Source: Bryobacteraceae bacterium (GTDB taxonomy: Bacteria; Acidobacteriota; Terriglobia; Bryobacterales; Bryobacteraceae). Taken from it: a DNA stretch of 12,956 nt. The notes under the pieces are model-generated. The model saw only the letters and a list, made by a program, of their open reading frames with translations, was not told where the DNA came from and did no database searches. This document shows, in pieces, positions 5,121 to 12,513 of the stretch (position 1 is the stretch's first letter; every line of letters begins with the position of its first letter). A program made the translations under genes and the position numbers. The stretch is from NCBI GenBank assembly GCA_030039005.1, contig JASHQT010000074.1, positions 1 to 12,956 of the forward strand, in the 5' to 3' direction.

Positions 5121-6845
5121 ATGCTTCGAACAATTGTGTTGGCGGCTCTGGCGGCCGCGGGCCTGCAGGCGCAGGTGGTGAAGAATTTCGTGCCGGTCAC
5201 CGATGAGATGCTTTTGCATCCCAGCGCGGACGATTGGTTGATGTACAGCCGTACCTATGACGCCCAACGCTTCAGCCCGCTCAAGCAGGTGAATCGCTCC
5301 AACGTGGCCGAGCTTCGCATGGCGTGGACGCGCGGGTTTGGGCCCGGCACCAGCGAAACCATTCCCATCGTGCATGACGGCGTGATGTATATCGTCGAGC
5401 CGGGCGCGATCGTCGCGGCGCTGGATGCCACCAACGGCGATCTGATCTGGGAGTACAAGCGCAAGGTCTCGAGCACGCAAGCGAGCACGGCGCGCACGAA
5501 AGCGCTCGCCATTTATCAGGACGTGATTCTGTACACCGCGCCCGATGGATACGTGGTCGGATTGGATGCTCGCACCGGCGAGCAGCGCTGGCAGACCAAT
5601 ACCGGACCGGCCCAGAACACCTCCGGACCCATTGTCGTCGATGGCAAAGTCATCTCGGGGCGCGCGTGCGGCCCGACGCGCGACACCTGTTTCATCGCCG
5701 CCGAGGATGCGCTCTCCGGCAAGGACGTCTGGAAATTTTACGATGTGCCGGCGCCCGGCGAGCCTGGCTCGGAGACCTGGGGCAAGGATTTCAAGGACAC
5801 CAATCGTGCATCCACCTGGGGGCTGCCCGGCACCTACGATCCGATTCGCAAAACGCTTTTTTGGGGCATTGCCAATCCCATGCCGAACACGCGTTTGGAG
5901 CGCCACGGCGGCGATCCGGACGGAACGTCGCGCACCTCGCCCGCCGATCTGTACAGCAATTCGACGGTGGCGATCGACCCTGAAACCGGAAAGCTCAAAT
6001 GGTATTATCAGCATCTGCCCGCCGACGATTGGGACATGGACTATACGCACGAGCGTACGCTGGTGCGCGAGAAATTCAATCCCAATCCCAAGTATGTGAA
6101 GTGGTTCAATCCCGATATTCCACGCGGCTCCGAGCACGACGTCGCGGTGATGGTGGGCGAAGGCGGCGGCGTGTTCGAGATCGATCGCGACACCGGGCAA
6201 TTCCTGTGGGCCACGCCGTTCCCCTACGATGATCCGCTGTTTTTAATTTCGAATATTGATGGCAAAACCGGGAAAGTGACCATCAATTGGGATCTAGTCA
6301 ACAAAAAACCGGGCGAAGAACACATTATTTGTTCGTACAACACGCGCAGCTTTTGGCCGACGGCGTACGATCCGGACACTAATTCGCTGTACGTGCCGTA
6401 TATCGATAACTGCCTGGACATGGTGTCGGCCACGACGGAACCCAAGGCACCCGAGCGCCGCAAGCCCGTGCCGCGGCCGGGGTCGGACCCGAACGCGCTC
6501 ACCGCGATCGGCAAGATCAATCTGGAGACCGGCGAAGTGCAGAGGATCAACGTGGGACGGTCGCCCTCGGACGGCGCGGCGTTGGTCACCGCGGGCGGGC
6601 TGCTGTTTCAGGGCGATCTGAACCGGCGCTTCCACGCGTTCGATGCCGCTACCGGCAAGAAGCTTTGGGAAGCCATCCTGGGCGGCTCGATTTCGGTGAG
6701 CACCATCACCTACGCGGTGAACGGCAAGCAGTACGTCGCGGTGATGACCGGCGACGGGCTCCTCGACGGCGTCCTGCTGGCTGAGACGCCGGAATTGCAT
6801 CCGCCGCACGGGATCAATGGAATTTACGCGTTCGCGCTACCGTGA
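5121..6845 (+). CDS. PQQ-dependent dehydrogenase-type quinoprotein, periplasmic
   Basis: A protein of 574 residues with a signal peptide (1-18, ending LQAQ). The whole mature part is an eight-bladed propeller of quinoprotein repeats, e.g. ALDATNGDLIWEYKR (100-114), GLDARTGEQRW (147-157), AIDPETGKLKWYYQ (284-297) and AFDAATGKKLWEA near the C-terminus. WYYQHLPADDWDMD (294-307) holds the Asp pair at the catalytic-base position of methanol/ethanol dehydrogenases. Such enzymes oxidise alcohols or sugars in the periplasm and pass electrons to a cytochrome. The vicinal Cys-Cys of alcohol dehydrogenases was not found, and there is no C-terminal heme domain, so the substrate is open. The next gene starts within its last codons (GTGA). 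The divergent cytochrome may be its partner. Confidence 0.9.
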   Translation: MLRTIVLAALAAAGLQAQVVKNFVPVTDEMLLHPSADDWLMYSRTYDAQRFSPLKQVNRSNVAELRMAWTRGFGPGTSETIPIVHDGVMYIVEPGAIVAALDATNGDLIWEYKRKVSSTQASTARTKALAIYQDVILYTAPDGYVVGLDARTGEQRWQTNTGPAQNTSGPIVVDGKVISGRACGPTRDTCFIAAEDALSGKDVWKFYDVPAPGEPGSETWGKDFKDTNRASTWGLPGTYDPIRKTLFWGIANPMPNTRLERHGGDPDGTSRTSPADLYSNSTVAIDPETGKLKWYYQHLPADDWDMDYTHERTLVREKFNPNPKYVKWFNPDIPRGSEHDVAVMVGEGGGVFEIDRDTGQFLWATPFPYDDPLFLISNIDGKTGKVTINWDLVNKKPGEEHIICSYNTRSFWPTAYDPDTNSLYVPYIDNCLDMVSATTEPKAPERRKPVPRPGSDPNALTAIGKINLETGEVQRINVGRSPSDGAALVTAGGLLFQGDLNRRFHAFDAATGKKLWEAILGGSISVSTITYAVNGKQYVAVMTGDGLLDGVLLAETPELHPPHGINGIYAFALP

Positions 6846-7828
6846 GTTTCATGCGTGCATTGTTGCTCGTTTTCGTCGCGTCCGCCGCGCTAGCTCAAAG
6901 CACCGGCGGGATCCGCGGCACTGTGCTCGATCGCTTGAACGCGCCCATCGCGGGGGTTGTATTGCAAGCGAAGAGCGCGGACCAGACCTATTCGGCGCGG
7001 AGCGATGCGAGCGGACAATATTCATTGAGCGGGTTGCCCGCCGGAAAATACCAGCTCACGGCCGCCTCACCTGGCCTGGCGCCGTTCGAGCGGACAGTCA
7101 ATGTTGAGAAGGGCGAGACGCGACGGCTCGATCTTCAACTAAATGACCTGCAATTGAACACGCTGGGCGAGGACCGTGCTTACTACACTGGCCTGATGAG
7201 CGCGCACGACGTGCCGCGCGGTGCGGCGCCGCGTACACCGGACGGAAAGCCGGATCTTTCGGGCGTCTGGCTGCCATCCTTCCCGCGCGATCCGGGAAAT
7301 CCGCAGCCGCTCGCCTGGGCCGCGGAGGTGATGAAGCAGCGAGCGGCGAACGACAGCAAAGATATTCCATCGGCTCATTGTCTGCCTCTGGGCGTGGTGA
7401 TGTCGACGTTCCTGTTCCCCTACGGATTCGTTCAAACGCCGAAATTGCTGGTGATGATGTATGAGGGCGAATTTCCGCGGCAAATCTTTTTGGACGGCCG
7501 TGCGCATCCCCAGGATTTGAATCCCTCCTGGCTCGGCCATTCGGTGGGGCATTGGGAAGGCGACACGTTGGTGGTGGATACGGTGGGATTCAACGGGAAA
7601 GCCTGGATCGACTTTGCCGGGCATCCGGCTTCGGAGAAGCTGCACATCATCGAGCGCTACCGGCGGCCGGACTTAGCGCACCTGGAATTGGAAATCACCA
7701 TCGACGATCCCGGCGCCTACGCCAAGCCCTGGACCATCCGGAAGACTTCCGAGCTTTCGCGCGACGATACGTTGATGGAATACATCTGCAACGAAAATGA
7801 ACGCGACCTGAGTCACATGGGCAAGTGA
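6842..7828 (+). CDS. Secreted protein: carboxypeptidase-regulatory-like domain joined to a PDLSGVW-type domain
   Basis: A protein of 328 residues (325 if the ATG at 6851 is used). GTG 6842 overlaps the dehydrogenase stop as GTGA; ATG 6851 gives an equally good signal peptide (MRALLLVFVASAALAQ). Residues about 20-105 form a carboxypeptidase-regulatory-like beta-sandwich (GGIRGTVLDRLNAPIAGVVL, then GQYSLSGLPAGKYQLTA). The rest begins PRTPDGKPDLSGVWLPSFPR and continues with HCLPLG, GHSVGHWEGDTLVVDTVGFN, KLHIIERYRR and DPGAYAKPWT. I recognise this pattern as a family frequent in Acidobacteria, often near quinoproteins, but of no known function. It is exported with the dehydrogenase and co-transcribed with it. 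Its last 16 bp overlap the convergent unknown gene. Confidence 0.85.
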   Translation: MSFMRALLLVFVASAALAQSTGGIRGTVLDRLNAPIAGVVLQAKSADQTYSARSDASGQYSLSGLPAGKYQLTAASPGLAPFERTVNVEKGETRRLDLQLNDLQLNTLGEDRAYYTGLMSAHDVPRGAAPRTPDGKPDLSGVWLPSFPRDPGNPQPLAWAAEVMKQRAANDSKDIPSAHCLPLGVVMSTFLFPYGFVQTPKLLVMMYEGEFPRQIFLDGRAHPQDLNPSWLGHSVGHWEGDTLVVDTVGFNGKAWIDFAGHPASEKLHIIERYRRPDLAHLELEITIDDPGAYAKPWTIRKTSELSRDDTLMEYICNENERDLSHMGK

Positions 7829-8259
7829 TCGTCTTCGGCATCGGCGCCTTGCATCGAGCGATAAATTTCATCTGGCGTCAGGCCCGCGGCCATGCCTTCG
7901 CGATACTTCGCGCGCATGTGATCGCGGATTGCCTCCCACGTCAGATTGGTTTTGACCGTCTGTTCGGTGCGCTCGACCGTGCCGTCAATTTTCAGGACCA
8001 GCATCTCGGTTTCATCGGTGCGAGTATCGCCCTCGATCGCGCCTTTCTTTCCGAAGATCAGCACGGTTTCCGCGGGCTCCCAACCGCGTGCGCAATGATT
8101 CACAGAGATGTACGAATCACCGAGGTCGATTTGCCGGCTGAAGTTTCGCACCAGGATCGTATCGCCGCCTTCGCGAGGAAATTCCATGACCGTCTCAAGT
8201 TCATAGCCGCCGGGAACATCGCGGCTGGTCAAGCTCACTATGCGGGGCAGAGGTTTCAT
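7813..8259 (-). CDS. Hypothetical protein, last gene of the hemL operon
   Basis: A protein of 148 residues that I do not recognise. It has no signal peptide or membrane segment and is rich in charged residues, so it is likely cytoplasmic. The first two thirds look like beta strands (RIVSLTSRDVPGGYELETVM; TILVRNFSRQIDLGDSYISV). The end is helical: WEAIRDHMRAKYREGMAAGL then TPDEIYRSMQ. ATG 8259 was chosen because it follows the stop of the ModA-like gene after a single base (TAA C ATG), typical of translational coupling; a longer TTG start at 8304 would lie inside that gene. No Shine-Dalgarno is visible. Its end overlaps the convergent PDLSGVW gene by 16 bp. Confidence 0.72.
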   Translation of the reverse strand: MKPLPRIVSLTSRDVPGGYELETVMEFPREGGDTILVRNFSRQIDLGDSYISVNHCARGWEPAETVLIFGKKGAIEGDTRTDETEMLVLKIDGTVERTEQTVKTNLTWEAIRDHMRAKYREGMAAGLTPDEIYRSMQGADAEDDHLPM

Positions 8260-8260
8260 G

Positions 8261-9028
8261 TTACCGGATGGGATCGAGGCCCGTCTTGCGAATCGCAGCG
8301 GCAACCTCGGGCAGCTTGAAAAATTCGATGAGCGTCCGGGCCGCGTCGGGATTGGCCGAATCCTTGGCGATTCCGGCCGAAAACAAAGTGACCCTTTGCG
8401 CTCCCGGCGGCAGCGGTCCGACGAATTCGATGCCTTTCACCGGAAGCAGCTCGCTGATTTGCTGGAATCCGATTTCGGCGTCGCCGCGCGCGATCGCCTC
8501 GCCCACCGACCCGGGCGTCCGTTTGCTCTTCGGCAGCACCTGGTCGGCGATGCCGAGTCGCGGGAATAACTCGGTCGCCAGATACACGCCGCTCGCGCTG
8601 TCGGAATAAGCGACGGACTTGGCAGCGAGCAGCGTTTTCTTCAGCGCGTCCACTGAACTGATATCGGGCTTAGGCGCGCCGGCGCGAACCGCCACTCCGA
8701 TGTTGGAACGCACCAGATCGACGCAGCTATCGGGCAGCACCTTGCCGTCTTTCACCAATTGATCGAGCGCGGAACGCGCCAGAATCACCACATCCACCGG
8801 CTCGCCGCGTGCGATGCGCATGGGAATAGAATCCGGAGCGCCGCCCATCGAAGCGCCGTAGGACGTGACCACGTCATAGTGCGTCTTATGCTTGAACTGC
8901 GGCAGGATGGCTTTGTAAGCAGCCGTGAAGGCGCCCGAGGTCATCACATGGATCTGCTGCTGCGCGGACGCGGCGCCAGCGTAAAGCAAGCACGCGAGCG
9001 CGAGCGCAAAAATTCTGCGGCGAATCAT
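8261..9028 (-). CDS. ModA-like periplasmic substrate-binding protein
   Basis: A protein of 255 residues with a signal peptide (1-22, cut after ASA). It has the type II binding-protein layout of molybdate-binding ModA: an early Ser/Thr-rich loop (HVMTSGAF, 27-34), a Ser-rich loop SYGASMG (56-62), RGEPVDVVILARSALDQL (74-91, compare ModA 'G.PADVFIS'), YSDSASGVYLA (121-131), and a hinge part with AEIGFQQISELL. The loops are rich in Ser, as needed for oxyanion binding, but the exact ligand is unproven. No modB/modC permease or ATPase gene adjoins it, so it may be an orphan binder. A strong GGAGGT (9036-9041) lies 7 nt before ATG 9028, inside the end of hemL. It starts 3 nt after the hemL stop. Confidence 0.85.
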   Translation of the reverse strand: MIRRRIFALALACLLYAGAASAQQQIHVMTSGAFTAAYKAILPQFKHKTHYDVVTSYGASMGGAPDSIPMRIARGEPVDVVILARSALDQLVKDGKVLPDSCVDLVRSNIGVAVRAGAPKPDISSVDALKKTLLAAKSVAYSDSASGVYLATELFPRLGIADQVLPKSKRTPGSVGEAIARGDAEIGFQQISELLPVKGIEFVGPLPPGAQRVTLFSAGIAKDSANPDAARTLIEFFKLPEVAAAIRKTGLDPIR

Positions 9029-9031
9029 CGC

Positions 9032-10300
9032 TTATACCTCCGAGCCGAAAAATTCGCGCGCCGCGTCCACCGTTCGCGCGATGTCCTGCTCGCTGTGCGC
9101 GGCCGATAGAAAGCCAGCTTCAAACTGCGAGGGCGCGAGGTAAATGCCGCGATCCAGCATCCAATGAAAAAACCGTCCGAAGCGCTTGGTGTCGGCGCGC
9201 TCCGCGGATTCCCAATCGATGACCGGGTCGGGCGTGAAGAAGAACGTGAACATGGAGCCCACGCGATTCACAGTGATTCCGGCAGCCGGAGTCGCCGTGA
9301 GCTGCGCGGCGCGCCGTTCGACAATCTCGTAAACTTCCGGATGCGATTTTAGATGCCGCAGCATGGCGATCCCCGCGCTCACCGCCATCGGATTGCCGGA
9401 CAACGTTCCGGCTTGATAAATCGGACCGGTGGGAGCCACCTTGCTCATAATGTCAGCGCGTCCCCCGTACGCCGCCAGCGGCATTCCGCCGCCCACGATC
9501 TTGCCGAGCGTGGTCAGGTCCGGGTGGATGCCGAAGCGCTCCTGAGCTCCGCCCAGAGCCAAGCGAAATCCCGTCATGACTTCGTCGAAGATCAGCAGCG
9601 CACCGTGCCGCGCGGTGATCTCGCGCAAAGCTTCCAGAAATCCCGGCTGCGGCGGCACGCAGCCCATGTTACCCACCACAGGTTCCACGATCACGGCTGC
9701 GATCTTCGCGCCATGCTCGCGAAACGCCGCTTCCACGGCGTCGACGGAATTGAACGGCAGCGCGATGGTTGTAGCGGCAAAGGCCTGCGGCACGCCCGCG
9801 GTATCGGCGATTCCGAGCGTCGCCATACCCGATCCCGCTTTCACCAGCAGCGAATCCACATGGCCGTGGTAGCAGCCTTCGAACTTGACCGTGAGGTCGC
9901 GGCCGGTGAATCCGCGCGCGACGCGTAGCGCACTCATGGTGGCTTCGGTCCCGGAATTCACCAGGCGCACCATCTCGATGGATGGCACGCACTCGCGGAT
10001 CAATTCCGCCAGCTCCACCTCGCGCTCGGTCGGCGCGCCGAAGCTGGTTCCGATCCCAAGCACCTCGCGCAGCGCGTCCATTACGGGCGGGAACGAATGG
10101 CCCAGGATGAGCGGCCCCCAGGAGAGCACGTAATCCATGTACTGGTTGCCGTCCACGTCCCAAATGCGCGATCCTTCGCCGCGGGCGATGAAAGGAGGCG
10201 TCCCGCCCACGCCGCGAAACGCGCGCACCGGCGAGTTCACGCCGCCGGGGATCAGTTTCTGGGCGCAGGCGAACAGCTCTTCCGATCGCGAGTGTTTCAT
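9032..10300 (-). CDS. hemL: Glutamate-1-semialdehyde 2,1-aminomutase
   Basis: A protein of 422 residues, full length for the family. It converts glutamate-1-semialdehyde to 5-aminolevulinate, the last step of the C5 route to heme and other tetrapyrroles. It is cytoplasmic and uses pyridoxamine/pyridoxal phosphate. Visible motifs: [14 protein letters not shown] (15-28), [13 protein letters not shown] (114-126), [12 protein letters not shown] (141-152), [10 protein letters not shown] (237-246) and the PLP-binding Lys267 in [12 protein letters not shown]. The frame stays open upstream to 10762, but ATG 10300 gives the family N-terminus and avoids a 450-bp overlap with the flavoprotein gene. The gap to that gene is 11 nt. 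The Shine-Dalgarno is weak, which suggests coupling. No other heme gene is in the window. Confidence 0.97.
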   Translation of the reverse strand: MKHSRSEELFACAQKLIPGGVNSPVRAFRGVGGTPPFIARGEGSRIWDVDGNQYMDYVLSWGPLILGHSFPPVMDALREVLGIGTSFGAPTEREVELAELIRECVPSIEMVRLVNSGTEATMSALRVARGFTGRDLTVKFEGCYHGHVDSLLVKAGSGMATLGIADTAGVPQAFAATTIALPFNSVDAVEAAFREHGAKIAAVIVEPVVGNMGCVPPQPGFLEALREITARHGALLIFDEVMTGFRLALGGAQERFGIHPDLTTLGKIVGGGMPLAAYGGRADIMSKVAPTGPIYQAGTLSGNPMAVSAGIAMLRHLKSHPEVYEIVERRAAQLTATPAAGITVNRVGSMFTFFFTPDPVIDWESAERADTKRFGRFFHWMLDRGIYLAPSQFEAGFLSAAHSEQDIARTVDAAREFFGSEV

Positions 10301-10311
10301 CACGGAACCGC

Positions 10312-11487
10312 TCAGGTCTCTTCGGCGACCACGCCCTGCAAGAAGACATTCATCAACACTTCCTGCATGGTCCCGTTCAAATTGCGGAACAGCCGGCTTC
10401 TCAGACCAAGATAGGGCTGTGTGCCCGCGAGCAGGTCCTGGATCAGCGCGCGGAAGCGCGGGCTGCGGCGAATAAAATCCACCATTCGAGAAGGAACCGC
10501 GCTGAACAGGAATTTTCCCAGAAAAACGCGCTTGGCGAGAGTGGCGCCGAATTCCAGATCGGCCATGAAATCGCGGCGCAGCAGATGGCGATACGCTTGC
10601 GCGCGCTCGGCGAGCGATTGCGATTCGTTCAGCACCACCTCGCTCGCCAGATCCCCCGAACGCATCGCATAGTACAAACCTTCGCCGGTGATCGGATCCA
10701 CCAAGCCGCCCGCGTCGCCCACCGCGAGCCACCCTTCGCCTGCCAGCCGGTTGTTTTTCCATCCGGCATGTTCGAGCGAGGGGAGCATGTGGCCGTAGAA
10801 GGACGCGTCCTTATAGGAGATGCCCTTGCGATCCAGGTAACGCTCAAGACGCGCTCGCATGGCCTGCGCCGGCTCGCCCTTGCCGCAGATCCCTGCTGAA
10901 AGATGCCCGCAACGCGGGAACACCCAGATGTAGCCCTCGAACTCCGGCAGAAACTGGATGTCGATGTGATCCTGCGCCGAGGGGATGTAGTAACCCAGGG
11001 CGAACATCGTATCGGCCGCGGCGAATTCCGTCCCCACGTTGCGCAGCGAATTGCGCGCGCCCGTGGCCACGATGCAGAAATCGGCTTCCAGCGCGCCCTG
11101 GCGCGTCTTCAGACGCCAACCGTGTCCCGCGCGCTCCAGGCCCAGGACCCGTGTCTTTTCCAGTTGTGCCCCGGCGGCTTCGGCGCGCTCCAGCAACATG
11201 CGATTCAAGTCGATGCGCGAGTAGATCAGCAGCGGGTTGGTCAGGTCCATGTGCACCGCGCCTGCCGGATGCGCGGCCAGGCACGTCTCATGGACAATTT
11301 TTTTCGGCACGTTGTTTTCGAGCAGAAACGGATAACGCGTGTAAGCTTTGTACGTGAGCCCGCCGCCGCAGGGTTTTTCCCAGGCCAGCTTTTCGTCCAG
11401 CACCATGGTATCCAGCCCCGCGCGCGCCAAACGCTCGGCGGCGATAGCGCCCGCTGGACCGCCGCCCAGGACGGCAACTCGTTTCAT
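10312..11487 (-). CDS. Geranylgeranyl reductase-family FAD oxidoreductase
   Basis: A protein of 391 residues. The Rossmann FAD motif is [20 protein letters not shown] (4-23), ending in an acidic residue at the second strand. PCGGGL (39-44) is the conserved Cys-Gly-Gly-Gly patch of this family. GYIWVFPR (185-192) is the substrate-pocket motif, and [15 protein letters not shown] (257-271) is the second FAD motif. Family members reduce double bonds in prenyl chains of chlorophyll, archaeal lipids or menaquinone, using NAD(P)H or a ferredoxin. In a non-phototroph, quinone or polyprenol reduction is the likely role, but that is inference. ATG 11487 gives this exact N-terminus; the open frame to 11691 is mostly the antisense of the lipoprotein gene's reading. 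Start follows the lipoprotein stop by 10 nt. Confidence 0.88.
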   Translation of the reverse strand: MKRVAVLGGGPAGAIAAERLARAGLDTMVLDEKLAWEKPCGGGLTYKAYTRYPFLLENNVPKKIVHETCLAAHPAGAVHMDLTNPLLIYSRIDLNRMLLERAEAAGAQLEKTRVLGLERAGHGWRLKTRQGALEADFCIVATGARNSLRNVGTEFAAADTMFALGYYIPSAQDHIDIQFLPEFEGYIWVFPRCGHLSAGICGKGEPAQAMRARLERYLDRKGISYKDASFYGHMLPSLEHAGWKNNRLAGEGWLAVGDAGGLVDPITGEGLYYAMRSGDLASEVVLNESQSLAERAQAYRHLLRRDFMADLEFGATLAKRVFLGKFLFSAVPSRMVDFIRRSPRFRALIQDLLAGTQPYLGLRSRLFRNLNGTMQEVLMNVFLQGVVAEET

Positions 11488-11497
11488 CGAAGAGTTC

Positions 11498-12001
11498 TCA
11501 CTTTTGACCGTTCGAATCGGGAATCGCCGGATGACCGGCTGGCAGCGCTTGCGAACCACTGATCGCGGGATGACCGGGCGGCAAAGCCCCAGCCGATCCG
11601 CCGGGAAGTCCGGTATGCGGCATGCCATCGAGCGGACCCGGTCCACTTCCCTGCCCCGCCCCACCGCTGGTCGGCGCTCCACTCTCGCCATGCGCCGCGT
11701 TGGCGCCCGTTCGGCCTTTCACCACCCATTGGCCGTCCTTGCGTTCGAGCACATACTGCATGCTCATGCCAGCCGCGGGCGATGAGTTCCCCTTGGCCTG
11801 GAAGTGCACTTCGGCCGTAGCTTCGTCGTCGTGGAACGCGACCGAATTGACCGTGACATCCATGGCGAGCAGATCGCTGCGTTTGGAAAGATACGACATG
11901 ACACCCTGGCGAACGGCGTCCTGGTTCTGGATGTCTTTCTTGCAGCCGGCCAGCAAGACGATGCCGGCGAGAGCGACTGCGATGAGGGGGGAACGAATCA
12001 C
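11498..12001 (-). CDS. Lipoprotein with Gly/Pro-rich tail and PGHPAI repeats
   Basis: A protein of 167 residues starting at GTG 12001. The signal MIRSPLIAVALAGIVLLAGC ends in a lipobox with Cys20 as the lipidated residue. Residues about 25-96 form a small alpha/beta domain (DAVRQGVMSYLSKRSDLLAM; VTVNSVAFHDDEATAEVHFQ; MQYVLERKDGQWVVKGRTG), like the SnoaL/NTF2-type or lumazine-binding-like folds seen in many lipoproteins, but I cannot name the family. The tail (97-167) is Gly/Pro-rich and ends with two 13-residue repeats containing PPGHPAI and PAGHPAI (140-152 and 153-165). ATG 12003 is out of frame and hits TGA at once, so GTG is the start. TATAAT lies 6 nt upstream with no Shine-Dalgarno, so the mRNA may be leaderless. 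It is the first gene of the operon. Confidence 0.8.
   Translation of the reverse strand: MIRSPLIAVALAGIVLLAGCKKDIQNQDAVRQGVMSYLSKRSDLLAMDVTVNSVAFHDDEATAEVHFQAKGNSSPAAGMSMQYVLERKDGQWVVKGRTGANAAHGESGAPTSGGAGQGSGPGPLDGMPHTGLPGGSAGALPPGHPAISGSQALPAGHPAIPDSNGQK
11529..11577. repeat. 39-bp-period tandem repeat inside the lipoprotein gene
   Basis: GGATGACCGG recurs at 11529-11538 and 11568-11577, exactly 39 bases apart, with similar flanks. It encodes the two 13-residue PGHPAI repeats on the minus strand. The flanking bases have diverged, so the duplication is not recent. Confidence 0.6.
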
Positions 12002-12007
12002 ATATCG

Positions 12008-12013
12008 ATTATA
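12008..12013 (-). promoter_or_regulatory. Consensus -10 (TATAAT) of the lipoprotein-hemL operon
   Basis: A perfect TATAAT on the minus strand ends 6 nt before the GTG at 12001. Transcription from it would begin on or next to the start codon. The region upstream is GC-rich and no -35 was found at 16-18 nt. This is the only good promoter I see for the five-gene operon. Confidence 0.55.
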
Positions 12014-12049
12014 GCGGCAGGCGGATGCGCCGCGGCCTCGGGGCTCACG

Positions 12050-12139
12050 CACAGGCCGCTGCGTATGGCTCCGGCAATCGCGGCTGAAATCAGCGAATAC
12101 CTCTGGGGCGTCAAAGAACTCCTGAGCGACATAAGATGA
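12050..12139 (+). pseudogene. Possible transposase C-terminal remnant
   Basis: The frame reads HRPLRMAPAIAAEISEYLWG followed by VKELLSDIR and a stop (TGA 12137-12139). This resembles the common end of IS-encoded DDE transposases, 'LR.TPAMAAGITDHLWS.EELL'. No upstream transposase body, inverted repeats or target duplication is seen; the frame to the left is the antisense of the lipoprotein gene. The match is by memory of a short motif, so chance is possible. Confidence 0.35.
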
Positions 12140-12145
12140 GTTCTG

Positions 12146-12337
12146 ATGCGGTACCTCACGTCGCTCCTGCTGGTGATCATTGGAGTAGCGTGCTATTTGA
12201 GTGCTCCTGGGCCGGTCATTCCTTATCTGCGCAAGAATGCCGCGAACCCTGAGGATTTTGCGAGGGGAGCCAGGGTAGCGATGAGGGTCCGTCGCTGCCT
12301 CGGGATCGCAGTCATAATTCTAGAATTGGCGTGTTGA
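12146..12337 (+). CDS. Doubtful small membrane protein
   Basis: A frame of 63 codons starting ATG 12146. Residues 4-22 (LTSLLLVIIGVACYLSAPG) are strongly hydrophobic, and a second hydrophobic run (LGIAVIILELAC) ends the protein; between them is a basic segment FARGARVAMRVRR. It could be a two-helix small membrane protein. I do not recognise it, and there is no clear Shine-Dalgarno. It lies just after the transposase-like remnant, so it may be non-coding debris. The hydrophobic-basic-hydrophobic layout is the only support. Confidence 0.35.
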   Translation: MRYLTSLLLVIIGVACYLSAPGPVIPYLRKNAANPEDFARGARVAMRVRRCLGIAVIILELAC

Positions 12338-12513
12338 GCGGATGGGGGACACACAATTAAGGCACAACTATTTATTCATCCCCGCCCGACGTTGCGGTAC
12401 ACTGGGGAAGTCCGTTTTCCCCGGTGAAGCATGTAATTGCCCTTCCCTCGTTGACCGCCGCCATTCCACATCGAGGGGGTCCCAACGCCTGAATCGGCTT
12501 AAGAGAATAAGCA
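12338..12513 (+). promoter_or_regulatory. Leader region of the Sua5-like gene with weak promoter and stem-loop
   Basis: No gene is seen here. TACACT at 12399-12404 is a possible -10. CTGGGGAA (12402-12409) can pair with TTCCCCGG (12417-12424, one G-T pair) around a 7-nt loop. If the promoter is right, this hairpin sits at the very 5' end of a leader of about 100 nt before TTG 12514. AAGAGA at 12501-12506 may be the ribosome site. No known riboswitch pattern was recognised. Confidence 0.3.

Noticed and set aside
5103..6200. Long open frame (365 codons) on the minus strand inside the quinoprotein gene
   Set aside because: It is antisense to clear quinoprotein repeats; GC-rich third codon positions commonly keep the opposite strand open. 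No family motif or plausible start context.
9029..9035. Molybdenum-cofactor riboswitch before the ModA-like gene
   Set aside because: The gap to hemL is only 3 nt and the upstream sequence is hemL coding; no room for a structured leader.
10301..10762. N-terminal extension of hemL by 154 codons
   Set aside because: It would overlap the flavoprotein gene by 450 bp, and the HemL family N-terminus begins at ATG 10300.
11488..11691. N-terminal extension of the flavoprotein gene by 68 codons
   Set aside because: It lies within the lipoprotein gene in another frame and precedes the FAD Rossmann motif, which in this family starts at the N-terminus.
12032..12059. Inverted repeat GCGGCC...GGCCGC upstream of the lipoprotein gene
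   Set aside because: Only 6 bp in GC-rich DNA with a 16-nt loop; expected by chance and not placed over the -10.
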